Positions 1-7,092 of a DNA stretch of 17,605 nt are shown here, piece by piece (within the stretch, counting starts at the first letter, position 1; the number at the start of each line of letters is the position of its first letter). The notes under the pieces were generated by a model, which was given only the letters and a program-made list of their open reading frames with translations, was not told where the DNA came from and ran no database searches. This DNA comes from CAYRGQ01 sp964444885 (GTDB taxonomy: Bacteria > Bacteroidota > Bacteroidia > Sphingobacteriales > Sphingobacteriaceae), in assembly GCA_964444885.1 (NCBI GenBank), contig CAYUIZ010000065.1:1-17605 (forward strand), written 5' to 3'. Position numbers and translations under genes: made by a program.

Positions 1-147
1 TGCCCGAATTCAATCTCTTCCAAGCGCTGGTTTGGTGGAAGTAAGCGGCCCAAGCCAGCCGCTATCCGGGGGTGGCTTGCCGAAGCATGCTGGGCGGCGT
101 TGCCAAAAGACCGCACGATTGTCAACGATCTTCCCTAAATTTGCCGC
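1..147. other. 5' edge without an assignable reading frame
   Basis: This stretch lies upstream of the first usable ATG of the substrate-binding protein. The frame of that gene is closed by a TAA at 136-138. The residues encoded before the stop, in that frame or the other two, do not resemble the N-terminal lobe expected for the family (a strand like RIVSLLPSATE followed by a helix). It may be the damaged front of the gene, or unrelated sequence. I see no RNA gene, terminator or promoter here. Confidence 0.4.
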
Positions 148-789
148 ATGCAAGAACCCGCTTTCGCCTTGGAACGCATCCTGCCCGCACTGGGGCTTGA
201 TGAAACCAGCCTGCCACGAATTGAGCAGGGCAACGAATACCCAACCTTCCGCCAAGCCCAAACGCCCAGCGAAATTTATGAAGCCATCCGCCGTGTTGGC
301 GTCCTGACCGATACCCGCGACCGCGCTGAAGAACTCGCTGAATCCCTCGAAGAGCGCACAAACCTCATCGCCCACAAACTGAAATTTATTGCCGCAGACC
401 AAAAACCTTCGGTATTATGCCTGCATGGCCTATTACCAACCACCATCGTGCCGGGTAGTTACCTCGACAGCCTCGTGCGCCTCGCCGGCGGCACCCCCAT
501 TAATGCCCTTGAGGGCGACGAAATCCAGCCGGACATACTGGTCATCCTTTCAGACCAGCCCCTGGCCTCGCTGTTCGGCGAACTGCCCGCCTTGCTCGCT
601 AGTCATGCCTGGGCCGCGACACCTGCCGTGGCCAACAACAACATTTATATCATCCAGGACGCCGAAGCATTGCGCCAGCCCGGCTTACGCGTGGCCGACG
701 ACGCCGAAATATTGGCTGAAATCATCAGTTCCAAATACTTCGTATTCGGCCATGAAGGTACGGCCTGGATCCGGTTTGGACTAAGCTAG
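148..789 (+). CDS. ABC transporter substrate-binding protein, cobalamin (BtuF-like) type, N-terminus missing or truncated
   Basis: The 213 encoded residues match the C-terminal two-thirds of periplasmic helical-backbone substrate-binding proteins for vitamin B12 or iron complexes. Family-like stretches are IYEAIRRVGVLTDTRDRAEEL (bridging helix, about residues 43-63), PSVLCLHGLL (start of the second lobe, about 87-96) and the closing block with LRVADDAEILAEII and FVFGHEGTAWIRF, which resembles the usual RPGPRIVD...FGHEGEGWV ending. Full-length members are roughly 260-300 residues with an N-terminal metal- or corrin-facing lobe, absent here. There is no signal peptide and no clear ribosome binding site before ATG 148, and an in-frame stop lies 12 bases upstream. 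The gene is therefore 5'-truncated, frameshifted or an unusual short member. It converges on thrC with a 27-bp gap. Substrate is not determined. Confidence 0.65.
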   Translation: MQEPAFALERILPALGLDETSLPRIEQGNEYPTFRQAQTPSEIYEAIRRVGVLTDTRDRAEELAESLEERTNLIAHKLKFIAADQKPSVLCLHGLLPTTIVPGSYLDSLVRLAGGTPINALEGDEIQPDILVILSDQPLASLFGELPALLASHAWAATPAVANNNIYIIQDAEALRQPGLRVADDAEILAEIISSKYFVFGHEGTAWIRFGLS

Positions 790-816
790 GACCAAGCCAT
801 TCATCCCCCGGATGGT

Positions 817-2127
817 TTATTCGTTGGCGAGCAAATAGGCTTTGAATTTTTCGAAATCAGCCGCCAGGGCGGTGACGGCACGTTGGGAAGCTTCCAATTC
901 CCCTACGGAGGCGGGCACGTCGATGCTGGCCTGAATATCCGGCTCGAACGCATCCGGAAACTTGCATGGATGTGCCGTCGAGAGGAAAACGCCTGCATAC
1001 GATCCCGGATTATTTTTCCGGTAGGCCTCAAGGGCGAGCCAAGCAACAGCCGTATGCGGGCAGGCCACATAGCCGTACGTATCGTAGATTTGACGGATGG
1101 CAATCTGCGTTTCCGAATCATTAAAGGTATAAGCTTCCAAATTCCGCGCTACCGCCGTTGCCTCAGCCGTTCCAAACAGGTCGAGAATACGCACCCAGTT
1201 GCTGGGATTGCCCACATCCATCGCGTTGGATAGCGTCTGAACGGAAGGCCGGGGCACATATTCCCCTGTCTCCAAAAATCGGGGCACCGTATCATTGGCG
1301 TTTGTCGCCGCGATGAACCGATGCACGGGCAGCCCCATCTTCATGGCCAGCAGCCCCGCGCCAATGTTGCCGAAATTACCACTTGGCACGGAGAATACCA
1401 CTTCGCTTAATCCCTGCGCGAGCAACTGCGCATAGGCGTGGAAGTAGTAAAAGGTTTGCGGAATCAGGCGGGCGATATTAATGGAGTTAGCCGATGTCAA
1501 CTGGAAGCGCTCACGCAGTACCGGATCGTTAAATGCTTCCTTCACCAAGGCTTGGCAGTCGTCAAACGTGCCCTCAATTTCGATTGCGCGGATATTTTGG
1601 CCGTGGGTAGTAAGCTGCAATTCCTGAATGGGGCTAACTTTCCCCTTCGGATACAGAATCGTCACCCGCGTGCCAGGCACGCCAAGAAAACCCAGCGCTA
1701 CTGCCCCACCGGTATCGCCCGACGTCGCAACCAACACATCGAGCACCTTGTCTGCCTGCGCACCGAAATAACCCATCACCCGGCTCATGAAGCGGGCGCC
1801 GAAATCCTTAAAGGCTAAGGAAGGGCCATGAAAAAGCTCCAGGACGGCGACGCCGGTGTCCAAGGGCTTGACAGGTGCCGGAAAGTTGATCGCGTCGTCC
1901 ACGAGACGCTTGAGATCCGCCGCCGGGATATCGTCGCCGATAAGCTTTCGTGCCACTTCAAATGCGGTCTCCTGCAGGGACAGTTGGGGCAGGCTTTTAA
2001 TAAAATAAGCCTCCAGCCGGGGAATTTCCACGGGCATGTACAGCCCGCCGTCTTCGGGCAGACTATTGAAGACGGCCTCCCGAAAGGATACCCGCAGGTC
2101 TTGGTTGTTTGTGCTATATAAGATCAT
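817..2127 (-). CDS. thrC: threonine synthase
   Basis: Converts O-phospho-L-homoserine to L-threonine with pyridoxal phosphate in the cytoplasm, the last step of the pathway. The 436 residues fit the E. coli-type enzyme (about 430). The N-terminal STNNQDLRVSFREAVFNSLPEDGGLYMP is the characteristic opening. The PLP-binding lysine is K107 in FHGPSLAFKDFGARF, and the phosphate-binding loop is seen in ATSGDTGGAVALGF. SVPSGNFGNIGAGLLAMKMGLPVHRFIAATNAND is another family block. It is the third gene of the thr operon, starting 32 bp after thrB. ATG at 2127 aligns with the family start. Confidence 0.97.
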   Translation of the reverse strand: MILYSTNNQDLRVSFREAVFNSLPEDGGLYMPVEIPRLEAYFIKSLPQLSLQETAFEVARKLIGDDIPAADLKRLVDDAINFPAPVKPLDTGVAVLELFHGPSLAFKDFGARFMSRVMGYFGAQADKVLDVLVATSGDTGGAVALGFLGVPGTRVTILYPKGKVSPIQELQLTTHGQNIRAIEIEGTFDDCQALVKEAFNDPVLRERFQLTSANSINIARLIPQTFYYFHAYAQLLAQGLSEVVFSVPSGNFGNIGAGLLAMKMGLPVHRFIAATNANDTVPRFLETGEYVPRPSVQTLSNAMDVGNPSNWVRILDLFGTAEATAVARNLEAYTFNDSETQIAIRQIYDTYGYVACPHTAVAWLALEAYRKNNPGSYAGVFLSTAHPCKFPDAFEPDIQASIDVPASVGELEASQRAVTALAADFEKFKAYLLANE

Positions 2128-2159
2128 TGTAGTTGCTGGATATATGAGGTAATTCGAGG

Positions 2160-3146
2160 TTATAATACGCGGGGGCCGTCACTGTTGATAGCAGACACGT
2201 AGCCATTGCTGGCAATGCCCGCAGCCGCCAGGTGGCTCGTCACGCGTTGGGTGATTCCGGCAGCAGTCTCCCGATCGCTTGAAAACGCGAAGACTGACGG
2301 CCCTGAGCCGGAGATACCAAATCCCAGCGCCCCGGCCCCCATGGCCAACGCGCGCATTTCGTGAAATTCCGGAATCAAAATCGCGCGGGCAGGCTCAATC
2401 AGCACGTCGTGCATGCTGCGCCCGATGAGGGCGTGGTCGTCTGTGTAGATGCCGGCGATCAACCCCGCAATATTGCCCCACTGCACGACCGCGTCTTTCA
2501 GCAGTACCTTGGATTTAATCATCTGGCGGGCATCGCGTGTAGGCACATCCACGTGCGGGAACACCACCGACGCATAGAGCGAGCTAGGCGTCGGAAGCTT
2601 CACCACATCCAGCGGATCGTAACTGCGGATCAGCGTGATACCGCCCAACAACGCGGGCGCTACGTTGTCCGCGTGCCCGTGGCCACAGGCCAGCTCCTCG
2701 CCGTGTATGGCAAAGGGAAGTAACTCCTGCCGGGACAAGGGGCTGCCCAGCAACGCATTGATGGCAAAAAGACCGGCCACCGTGCTGGCCGCGCTAGACC
2801 CCAGCCCGCTGCCGATGGGCATGTGTTTATGCAATTCGATCTCGACGCCCACGTCGTTTCGGCCCAAATGGGCAAGCAAAGCGATGACACTGGCGCTCAC
2901 GGTATTTTTTTCGGCAGCCTTTGGCAGTCTGCCATCATCGCCCGTGATCGCGCTGATGCGTACGCCCGGGGCAGCCGCCCGGCGCATCACCACCTCGTCG
3001 CCCGGCTCATCGAGCGCAAACCCTAAAATGTCAAACCCGCACACCATATTGGCTACCGTAGCCGGCGCGAATACACGGACAACGTCCAGTTCGGCGTTAT
3101 TTAACCGGGAATCCATTAGCTGATCGTCATATTGTTCTGTTTTCAT
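2160..3146 (-). CDS. thrB: homoserine kinase
   Basis: Phosphorylates L-homoserine to O-phosphohomoserine with ATP; GHMP kinase family, cytoplasmic. The conserved N-terminal motif VRVFAPATVANMVCGFDILGFAL starts near residue 23. The GHMP ATP-binding loop PIGSGLGSSAAS is at about 110-121, and the C-terminal motif GAGALGFGISGSGPSVFAF is present. The protein is 328 residues from ATG 3146. An in-frame ATG at 3116 (residue 11) would remove a poorly conserved lead-in and is an equally plausible start, as neither has a Shine-Dalgarno match. It lies 51 bp after thrA and 32 bp before thrC, on the same transcript. Confidence 0.96.
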   Translation of the reverse strand: MKTEQYDDQLMDSRLNNAELDVVRVFAPATVANMVCGFDILGFALDEPGDEVVMRRAAAPGVRISAITGDDGRLPKAAEKNTVSASVIALLAHLGRNDVGVEIELHKHMPIGSGLGSSAASTVAGLFAINALLGSPLSRQELLPFAIHGEELACGHGHADNVAPALLGGITLIRSYDPLDVVKLPTPSSLYASVVFPHVDVPTRDARQMIKSKVLLKDAVVQWGNIAGLIAGIYTDDHALIGRSMHDVLIEPARAILIPEFHEMRALAMGAGALGFGISGSGPSVFAFSSDRETAAGITQRVTSHLAAAGIASNGYVSAINSDGPRVL

Positions 3147-3197
3147 TTGTGTTGTTTTCGTGGGCGGTTCGCATCCCCTGTTTGATTATTGAGGAGC

Positions 3198-5648
3198 TTA
3201 CCGCGCTCCCACGTTGACAAGATCGGCAAATACGCCCGCAGCTGTCACCTCAGCACCCGCACCGGGCCCTTTCACAACTAGGGGGCGCTCTTTATAGCGT
3301 TCGGTGGTGAAGGAAATCACATTGTCGCTTCCCGATAAGGAATAAAACGGATGGTCTGCCGATACGAGCTCCAGCCCGATTACCACTTTGCCGTCCACCA
3401 GCTTGCCGATGTAACGGATCGCCTTGCTCTCTTGGGTGGCTCGCTCCTTTAGTGCGCTAAAATGACCGTCTGATATGAGGAGTTGCTCGTAAAATGCGTC
3501 TACGGACGGCGCCTGCATGCAGTTATCCGGCAATATAGCGCCGAGGTGGACATCAGAAGCCTCCATTTCGTATCCGGCGTCGCGGGCCAGGATGAGCATC
3601 TTTCGCATGAAGTCGGTACCGCTGAGGTCGTCCCGCGGATCTGGCTCGGTATATCCCAGTGCTTGGGCTTCCTTCACCACGTCGTGGAACGACACGTCTC
3701 CCACAAAATTGTTGAAAATATAGGAGATCGTCCCCGACAGGATTGCTTCAATGCTGATAATGCGATCGCCGCTTAACATCAGGTCTTTCAACACCCGCAC
3801 GATCGGCAGCCCCGCCCCTACGTTGGTTTCGTAGAAAAAGTCGACGCCATGGCGTCGTGCCGTATCGCGAAGCAATTTGTACTGTTGGTACTCGCCCGAG
3901 TTAGCGATTTTGTTGCAGGTGACCACCGAAATATTGGCAGAAAAAATATCGAGGTAGTGCTGCGTCGGCAAAACGCTGGCCGTATTGTCGACGAAAACGC
4001 AGTTGGGCAAATTCATCCGCTTCATCCGTTCCACAAAGTGGGCTAGGTCGGCAGCTTCGCCCGTTTCAAAGAGGCTGGTCTCCCAATTTTGCAAGTCGAT
4101 CCCATCGGCGTTGAACAGCATCTTCCGCGAGTTGCTGATGCCGACGACCTTAATCTCAATATCGTTGTTATCCAACAGAAACGCATGCTGTTCGAGAATC
4201 TGCCGGAACAACGTCGCCCCGATATTACCCGTTCCCAAGCTAAACACGTGCAACGTTTTATTGAGACTGGCAAAAAATGCGTCGTGCACCGCGTTGAGTG
4301 CTTTAGACAGGTCTTCGTGCGCAATGATGACCGAGATGTTGTACTCCGAAGAGCCTTGCGCAATCGCCCGCACGTTAATACCGTTTCGCCCCAAGGCGTG
4401 GAACAGCTTGCCCGACATGCCGGGCGTCCGCTTCATGTTTTCGCCGACGATGGCCAAAACCGACAAATTCTGCTCGATCACAGGTTCGGACAACTTGCGC
4501 GCCTGCAGCTCGAGGTCAAATTCCTGCTCAATCAAACGCTTGGCCCGCAACGCATCGGCGGGATCGACGGCAAAGGTGATGCTGTGCTCCGACGACGACT
4601 GGGTAATCAGGATCACGTTGATGCGTTCCCGCGCCAGCAACGTAAAGAGCCGTCCGCTGAAGCCCGATTTGCCGACCATGCCACCGCCGGTCAGGTTGAT
4701 GGCGCTAATCTGCGAGATGGACGAGATGCCTTTGATGGGCAACGTCGTTTCGCCACTATGGTGCTGGATGACCGTCCCGGCGAAGCCCGGGTTAAACGTA
4801 TTGCGGATGACAATGGGTATCTTTTTGAGAAAAGCAGGGATCATCGTGGGCGGATAAATCACCTTCGCGCCGAAATACGACAGCTCCATGGCTTCCGTGT
4901 AGGACAGCACGGGCAAGGAAAACGCCTTTTTCACGATGCGCGGGTCGGCCGTCAGCATGCCGTCCACGTCGGTCCATATCTCGATGGCCTCGGCCTCCAA
5001 CGCCGATCCGAGCACAGCGGCCGTATAATCGCTTCCCCCGCGCCCGAGGGTGGTGGTGCGGCCCTGCTCGTTCGAGGCGATGAACCCCGTGGCAAAGAGT
5101 AGCTTGCCCTGGTTTTCGGACACGAACGAAGCGATCCGCTGTTCGGTCACGGGCAGATCGACCTGCGCATTGCCAAACTGGCTATTGGTTTTGATCAGTT
5201 CGCGCGCATCCACAAACAGCGCTTCGGGGTGTTCCTGCTCGGCGACCTTGGACACCAAAAACGCCGAACACCGCTCGCCATAGCTCAAGATCAGGTCTTT
5301 GCTCTGCAAGCTAAGTTCCCGAAGGCTCTGCACGCCTTGGAGCAATTCTTCCAGCTCATTGATGAAAATCCGGATTTTGGTAAATACGGGGTTTTGGCGC
5401 TGCACGCCAATCAGTTGCTTGATCACCGAGAAATGCCTGGCTTCAAATTCAGCCAGCCCCTCAGACACGTCCCCGCCCTGTTCGGCGTCTTCGGCTAAGC
5501 GCGTGAGCAGGTTGGTAATCCCCCCCATAGCCGACAAAACCACCAATGGCTGATCGCCGGCCGCCTTGGCTGCGCTCACAATTTGCATGACGGAACGGAT
5601 ACTGTCAACGGTTCCGACCGAGGTACCCCCAAATTTCAAAATCTTCAT
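3198..5648 (-). CDS. thrA: bifunctional aspartate kinase / homoserine dehydrogenase
   Basis: Catalyses the first step (aspartate to aspartyl phosphate) and the third step (aspartate semialdehyde to homoserine) of threonine synthesis. The 816 residues read from ATG 5648 begin MKILKFGGTSVG, the invariant kinase start. A longer frame to 5696 adds 16 residues outside the family and was not chosen. Order: kinase domain about 1-290 with KFGGTS (5-10) and LGRGGSDYTA (201-210); two ACT regulatory domains about 310-460 (SSSEHSITFAVD, GMSGKLFHALGRNGINVRAIAQGSSEYNISVII); a Rossmann homoserine dehydrogenase with GTGNIG (about 472-477), TCNKIA (Lys near 580) and YTEPDPRDDLSGTD (about 666-679). ACT domains imply feedback inhibition, normally by threonine. 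It is first gene of the operon and sits directly downstream of the attenuator. Confidence 0.97.
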   Translation of the reverse strand: MKILKFGGTSVGTVDSIRSVMQIVSAAKAAGDQPLVVLSAMGGITNLLTRLAEDAEQGGDVSEGLAEFEARHFSVIKQLIGVQRQNPVFTKIRIFINELEELLQGVQSLRELSLQSKDLILSYGERCSAFLVSKVAEQEHPEALFVDARELIKTNSQFGNAQVDLPVTEQRIASFVSENQGKLLFATGFIASNEQGRTTTLGRGGSDYTAAVLGSALEAEAIEIWTDVDGMLTADPRIVKKAFSLPVLSYTEAMELSYFGAKVIYPPTMIPAFLKKIPIVIRNTFNPGFAGTVIQHHSGETTLPIKGISSISQISAINLTGGGMVGKSGFSGRLFTLLARERINVILITQSSSEHSITFAVDPADALRAKRLIEQEFDLELQARKLSEPVIEQNLSVLAIVGENMKRTPGMSGKLFHALGRNGINVRAIAQGSSEYNISVIIAHEDLSKALNAVHDAFFASLNKTLHVFSLGTGNIGATLFRQILEQHAFLLDNNDIEIKVVGISNSRKMLFNADGIDLQNWETSLFETGEAADLAHFVERMKRMNLPNCVFVDNTASVLPTQHYLDIFSANISVVTCNKIANSGEYQQYKLLRDTARRHGVDFFYETNVGAGLPIVRVLKDLMLSGDRIISIEAILSGTISYIFNNFVGDVSFHDVVKEAQALGYTEPDPRDDLSGTDFMRKMLILARDAGYEMEASDVHLGAILPDNCMQAPSVDAFYEQLLISDGHFSALKERATQESKAIRYIGKLVDGKVVIGLELVSADHPFYSLSGSDNVISFTTERYKERPLVVKGPGAGAEVTAAGVFADLVNVGAR

Positions 5649-5705
5649 ATTCGCTATAACATATTTTACCGTGCGGCGTGTTTCGCACACGCTCATGCAC
5701 TAAAC

Positions 5706-5745
5706 CAAAAAGCGCCTCCCCCGTTTGATGAGGAAGGCGCTCTTT
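5706..5745 (-). terminator. thr operon attenuator (intrinsic terminator)
   Basis: On the minus strand, AGCGCCTTCC (5741-5732) can pair with GGGAGGCGCT (5720-5711) in a 10-bp stem with one G-T pair. An 11-nt loop separates the arms, and a run of T residues follows at 5710-5706. It lies about 58 bp before the thrA start and just after the leader peptide, so it can only act as premature termination of the thr transcript. Its 5' arm overlaps CCTTCCTC, which is perfectly complementary to a segment inside the leader peptide gene. Confidence 0.85.
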
Positions 5746-5803
5746 GTATAATGTGTACACGATTTTCAGTACGAGACAACCCTTCCTCCAGTATGGCGAC
5801 CGG
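5730..5803 (-). promoter_or_regulatory. thr leader pause and antiterminator pairing segments
   Basis: Read on the minus strand, three segments can form competing structures. CCGGT (5803-5799) pairs with ACTGG (5792-5788), forming a small hairpin directly after the Thr/Ile codon run. GAGGAAGG (5788-5781) is an exact 8-base complement of CCTTCCTC (5737-5730), the 5' arm region of the terminator. A ribosome stalled on the Thr/Ile codons would mask CCGGT and free the second segment to sequester the terminator arm. A ribosome reaching the stop codon would cover GAGGAAGG and let the terminator form. The pairings are seen in sequence; the mechanism is inferred from the classical thr/trp attenuation model. 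Confidence 0.7.
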
Positions 5804-5846
5804 TGGTAATAATAATTGTCGTAATAATAAACGTGTTGGTGTGCAT
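5766..5846 (-). CDS. thrL: thr operon leader peptide
   Basis: A 26-codon frame, ATG at 5846 and TGA at 5768-5766, begins MHTNTF. Codons 7-16 encode IITTIIITTG, and the peptide ends in VVSY. Seven of 26 codons are Thr and five are Ile. Its composition and the ITTG end of the run recall the E. coli ThrL leader peptide. Threonine is the operon product, and isoleucine is made from it, which explains control codons of both kinds. The stop codon lies 24 nt before the terminator stem. There is no strong Shine-Dalgarno, as is usual in Bacteroidota. The peptide itself is presumed to have no function beyond sensing charged tRNA. Confidence 0.85.
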   Translation of the reverse strand: MHTNTFIITTIIITTGRHTGGRVVSY

Positions 5847-5877
5847 AGTTCAGTGTGTACGCGGCTTAAACCTGAGG

Positions 5878-5908
5878 CAAATAAACACTTTTATTCTTTC
5901 ATTGCCAA
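5878..5908 (-). promoter_or_regulatory. candidate thr operon promoter
   Basis: On the minus strand, TTTATTTG (5885-5878) partly fits the Bacteroidota -7 element TAnnTTTG. TTGG (5908-5905) lies 19 nt upstream as a possible -33 element. A start about 7 nt downstream would give a leader RNA beginning roughly 25 nt before the leader peptide ATG. The match is imperfect (second base of the -7 box), so this is a tentative assignment. Confidence 0.35.
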
Positions 5909-6039
5909 GTAAAAAAGTGAAATTTTCATACTTTTTGCCAAAATGATTAAAATGTAACCGTACGAGCGCGCATTTATTGAAAAAATAGCAAAGCGTAGGG
6001 CTGCTGGGACACAATGTCTAAAATTTAGGGCAGATTGGA

Positions 6040-6071
6040 TTTGGTTTTAAAAAAACAAAACGATACATTTG
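6040..6071 (+). promoter_or_regulatory. promoter of the NlpC/P60 gene
   Basis: TTTG at 6040-6043 and TACATTTG at 6064-6071 are separated by 20 nt. This is a full match to the Bacteroidota housekeeping promoter (-33 TTTG, -7 TAnnTTTG). Transcription would start near 6078, leaving a 5' untranslated region of about 55 nt before ATG 6133. It is divergent from the thr promoter in an AT-rich spacer. Confidence 0.65.
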
Positions 6072-6132
6072 CCAAATCGCAAAGCGAACCGAGACATTTT
6101 ATCATCATATTGCTCGTAAAAAAACTGTATAA

Positions 6133-6708
6133 ATGAGGAAGTTAACTTGGATAATTCCGCTGCTTACCGTATGGTTATCGACCGGGCTACAAGCGCAAAC
6201 CTCGACCCAAACCACCCCCGACCCTGAAGACCCGGACAATCTGGCTAAGGAATACTTTTCGCAGATCATGGGTGTTGCGGCATCCGCCACGACGAACACT
6301 AAGATGTACGAATTTATCTATGATTGGATTGGTACTCCCTACCGCTTGGGTGGCAACAGCAAGAAAGGCATTGATTGCTCCAAATTTGCGTACGAGTTAT
6401 ACAATCAGGTTTTTAACACCACACTAGGATACAACAGCCGTAATATCTACACGCAAGTAAGCCCGGTGAAGAAAACGGAGCTGAAAGCGGGTGATTTAGT
6501 GTTTTTCAAAATCCGCAGCCGCAACATCACGCATGTCGGTGTTTACATCGGCGACGGCAAATTTGCCCATGCGTCGTCGAGCCGCGGCGTCATGATCAGT
6601 GCGCTGGATGAAGCGTACTGGCGCCGGTATTACTATGACGGCGGGCGTATGCTCATGGCTGACAATAACGACGAAGCATACAATACCGGCGCTACCCGAA
6701 TCAACTAA
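6133..6708 (+). CDS. secreted NlpC/P60 family peptidoglycan endopeptidase
   Basis: A cysteine peptidase family that cleaves peptide stems of peptidoglycan, typically D-Glu-gamma-meso-diaminopimelate bonds. The 191 residues start with a Sec signal peptide (charged MRK, hydrophobic core, probable cleavage after LQA at residue 21). A Thr/Pro/Asp-rich linker follows, then the NlpC/P60 domain from about residue 57. The catalytic cysteine is C82 in GIDCSKF, the catalytic histidine is H134 in ITHVGVYIG, and the third polar residue is probably H146 in FAHASS. FIYDWIGTPYRLGGNSKKG is the usual domain opening. There is no SH3 or LysM targeting domain, so it is a minimal enzyme, periplasmic or outer-membrane facing. 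It is monocistronic, with its own promoter and terminator. Confidence 0.9.
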   Translation: MRKLTWIIPLLTVWLSTGLQAQTSTQTTPDPEDPDNLAKEYFSQIMGVAASATTNTKMYEFIYDWIGTPYRLGGNSKKGIDCSKFAYELYNQVFNTTLGYNSRNIYTQVSPVKKTELKAGDLVFFKIRSRNITHVGVYIGDGKFAHASSSRGVMISALDEAYWRRYYYDGGRMLMADNNDEAYNTGATRIN

Positions 6709-6728
6709 AGCCGGATAAAAGATACCTG

Positions 6729-6758
6729 AAACCGAATGCAAATGTGTTCGGTTTTTTT
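6729..6758 (+). terminator. intrinsic terminator after the NlpC/P60 gene
   Basis: ACCGAA (6731-6736) and TTCGGT (6747-6752) form a stem around a 10-nt loop. It is extended by AA/TT pairs and followed by a T run to 6758. It lies 21 bp after the stop codon on the same strand. Confidence 0.8.
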
Positions 6759-7092
6759 GTGCCCGGATACGTCGTTTGGGCGCAACGCCCTGTACTGCTC
6801 CATGTAACACCCTACGGAGCTACATTCTTTTATAAGCGTTTGCTCTGATCCCTTGCCGGGTGCACGACAGATTTCCGCTATTGTGGAAAAACTCCTTACA
6901 AACTATGCCGTCATCTCGACGAGGAATGAGGAGAGATCTATGGTTAAGCAGGATATGTCCACAGATTTCTCCTCCTAATGTCCTCGAAGTGACGTAAGCG
7001 GATTTTTGTCGTGCACCCTCCCTTGCCCCACGGACGGTATTTTCCAAAAGTTTTTGGTACTTTTATCGACCTGAACAAAAGATGTATCGACT
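6759..7092. other. intergenic region between the NlpC/P60 gene and the phosphoribosyltransferase gene
   Basis: No protein-coding gene is supported here. Most of the stretch is the palindromic element at 6849-7027. The remaining 65 bp before ATG 7093 contain TACTTTTA at 7059-7066, a weak relative of the -7 consensus TAnnTTTG. I could not find a convincing -33 partner, so no promoter is called. Confidence 0.6.
6849..7027. mobile_element. MITE-like palindromic element with target duplication
   Basis: The element at 6858-7018 (161 bp) is bounded by a perfect 12-bp terminal inverted repeat: GGGTGCACGACA at 6858-6869 and TGTCGTGCACCC at 7007-7018. A perfect 9-bp direct repeat TCCCTTGCC immediately flanks it at 6849-6857 and 7019-7027, as expected of a target-site duplication. 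Inside the ends, TCCGCT (6874-6879) pairs with AGCGGA (6997-7002). A second imperfect pair of arms, 6909-6939 and 6963-6994, is mutually inverted and begins CGTCATCTCGACG on the left. The element has no reading frame, so it would need a transposase supplied elsewhere. About 30 extra bases on the left side make the palindrome asymmetric. The transposase family cannot be assigned from this copy. Confidence 0.7.

Noticed and set aside
10..402. Open frame of 130 codons on the minus strand
   Set aside because: It is antisense to the substrate-binding protein gene, whose plus-strand product has clear family motifs. The minus product shows none.
790..816. Terminator between the substrate-binding protein gene and thrC
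   Set aside because: Only a 5-bp CATCC/GGATG stem with a very small loop and no T run on either strand, too weak to call.
3985..4857. Open frame of 290 codons on the plus strand
   Set aside because: Another antisense frame inside thrA, overlapping the frame at 4089-5102. No recognisable domain or initiation signal.
4089..5102. Open frame of 337 codons on the plus strand
   Set aside because: It lies wholly within thrA on the opposite strand. The sequence is rich in Arg, Gln and His, as expected for a GC-skewed shadow frame, and has no family motif.
5583..5912. Open frame of 109 codons on the plus strand over the thr leader
   Set aside because: It is antisense to the leader peptide and attenuator and continues into thrA antisense. 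The minus-strand features explain the sequence.
6849..7027. CRISPR array or riboswitch as explanation for the palindromic region
   Set aside because: There are no regularly spaced direct repeats with unique spacers and no recognised aptamer pattern. Inverted ends plus a flanking duplication fit a mobile element better.
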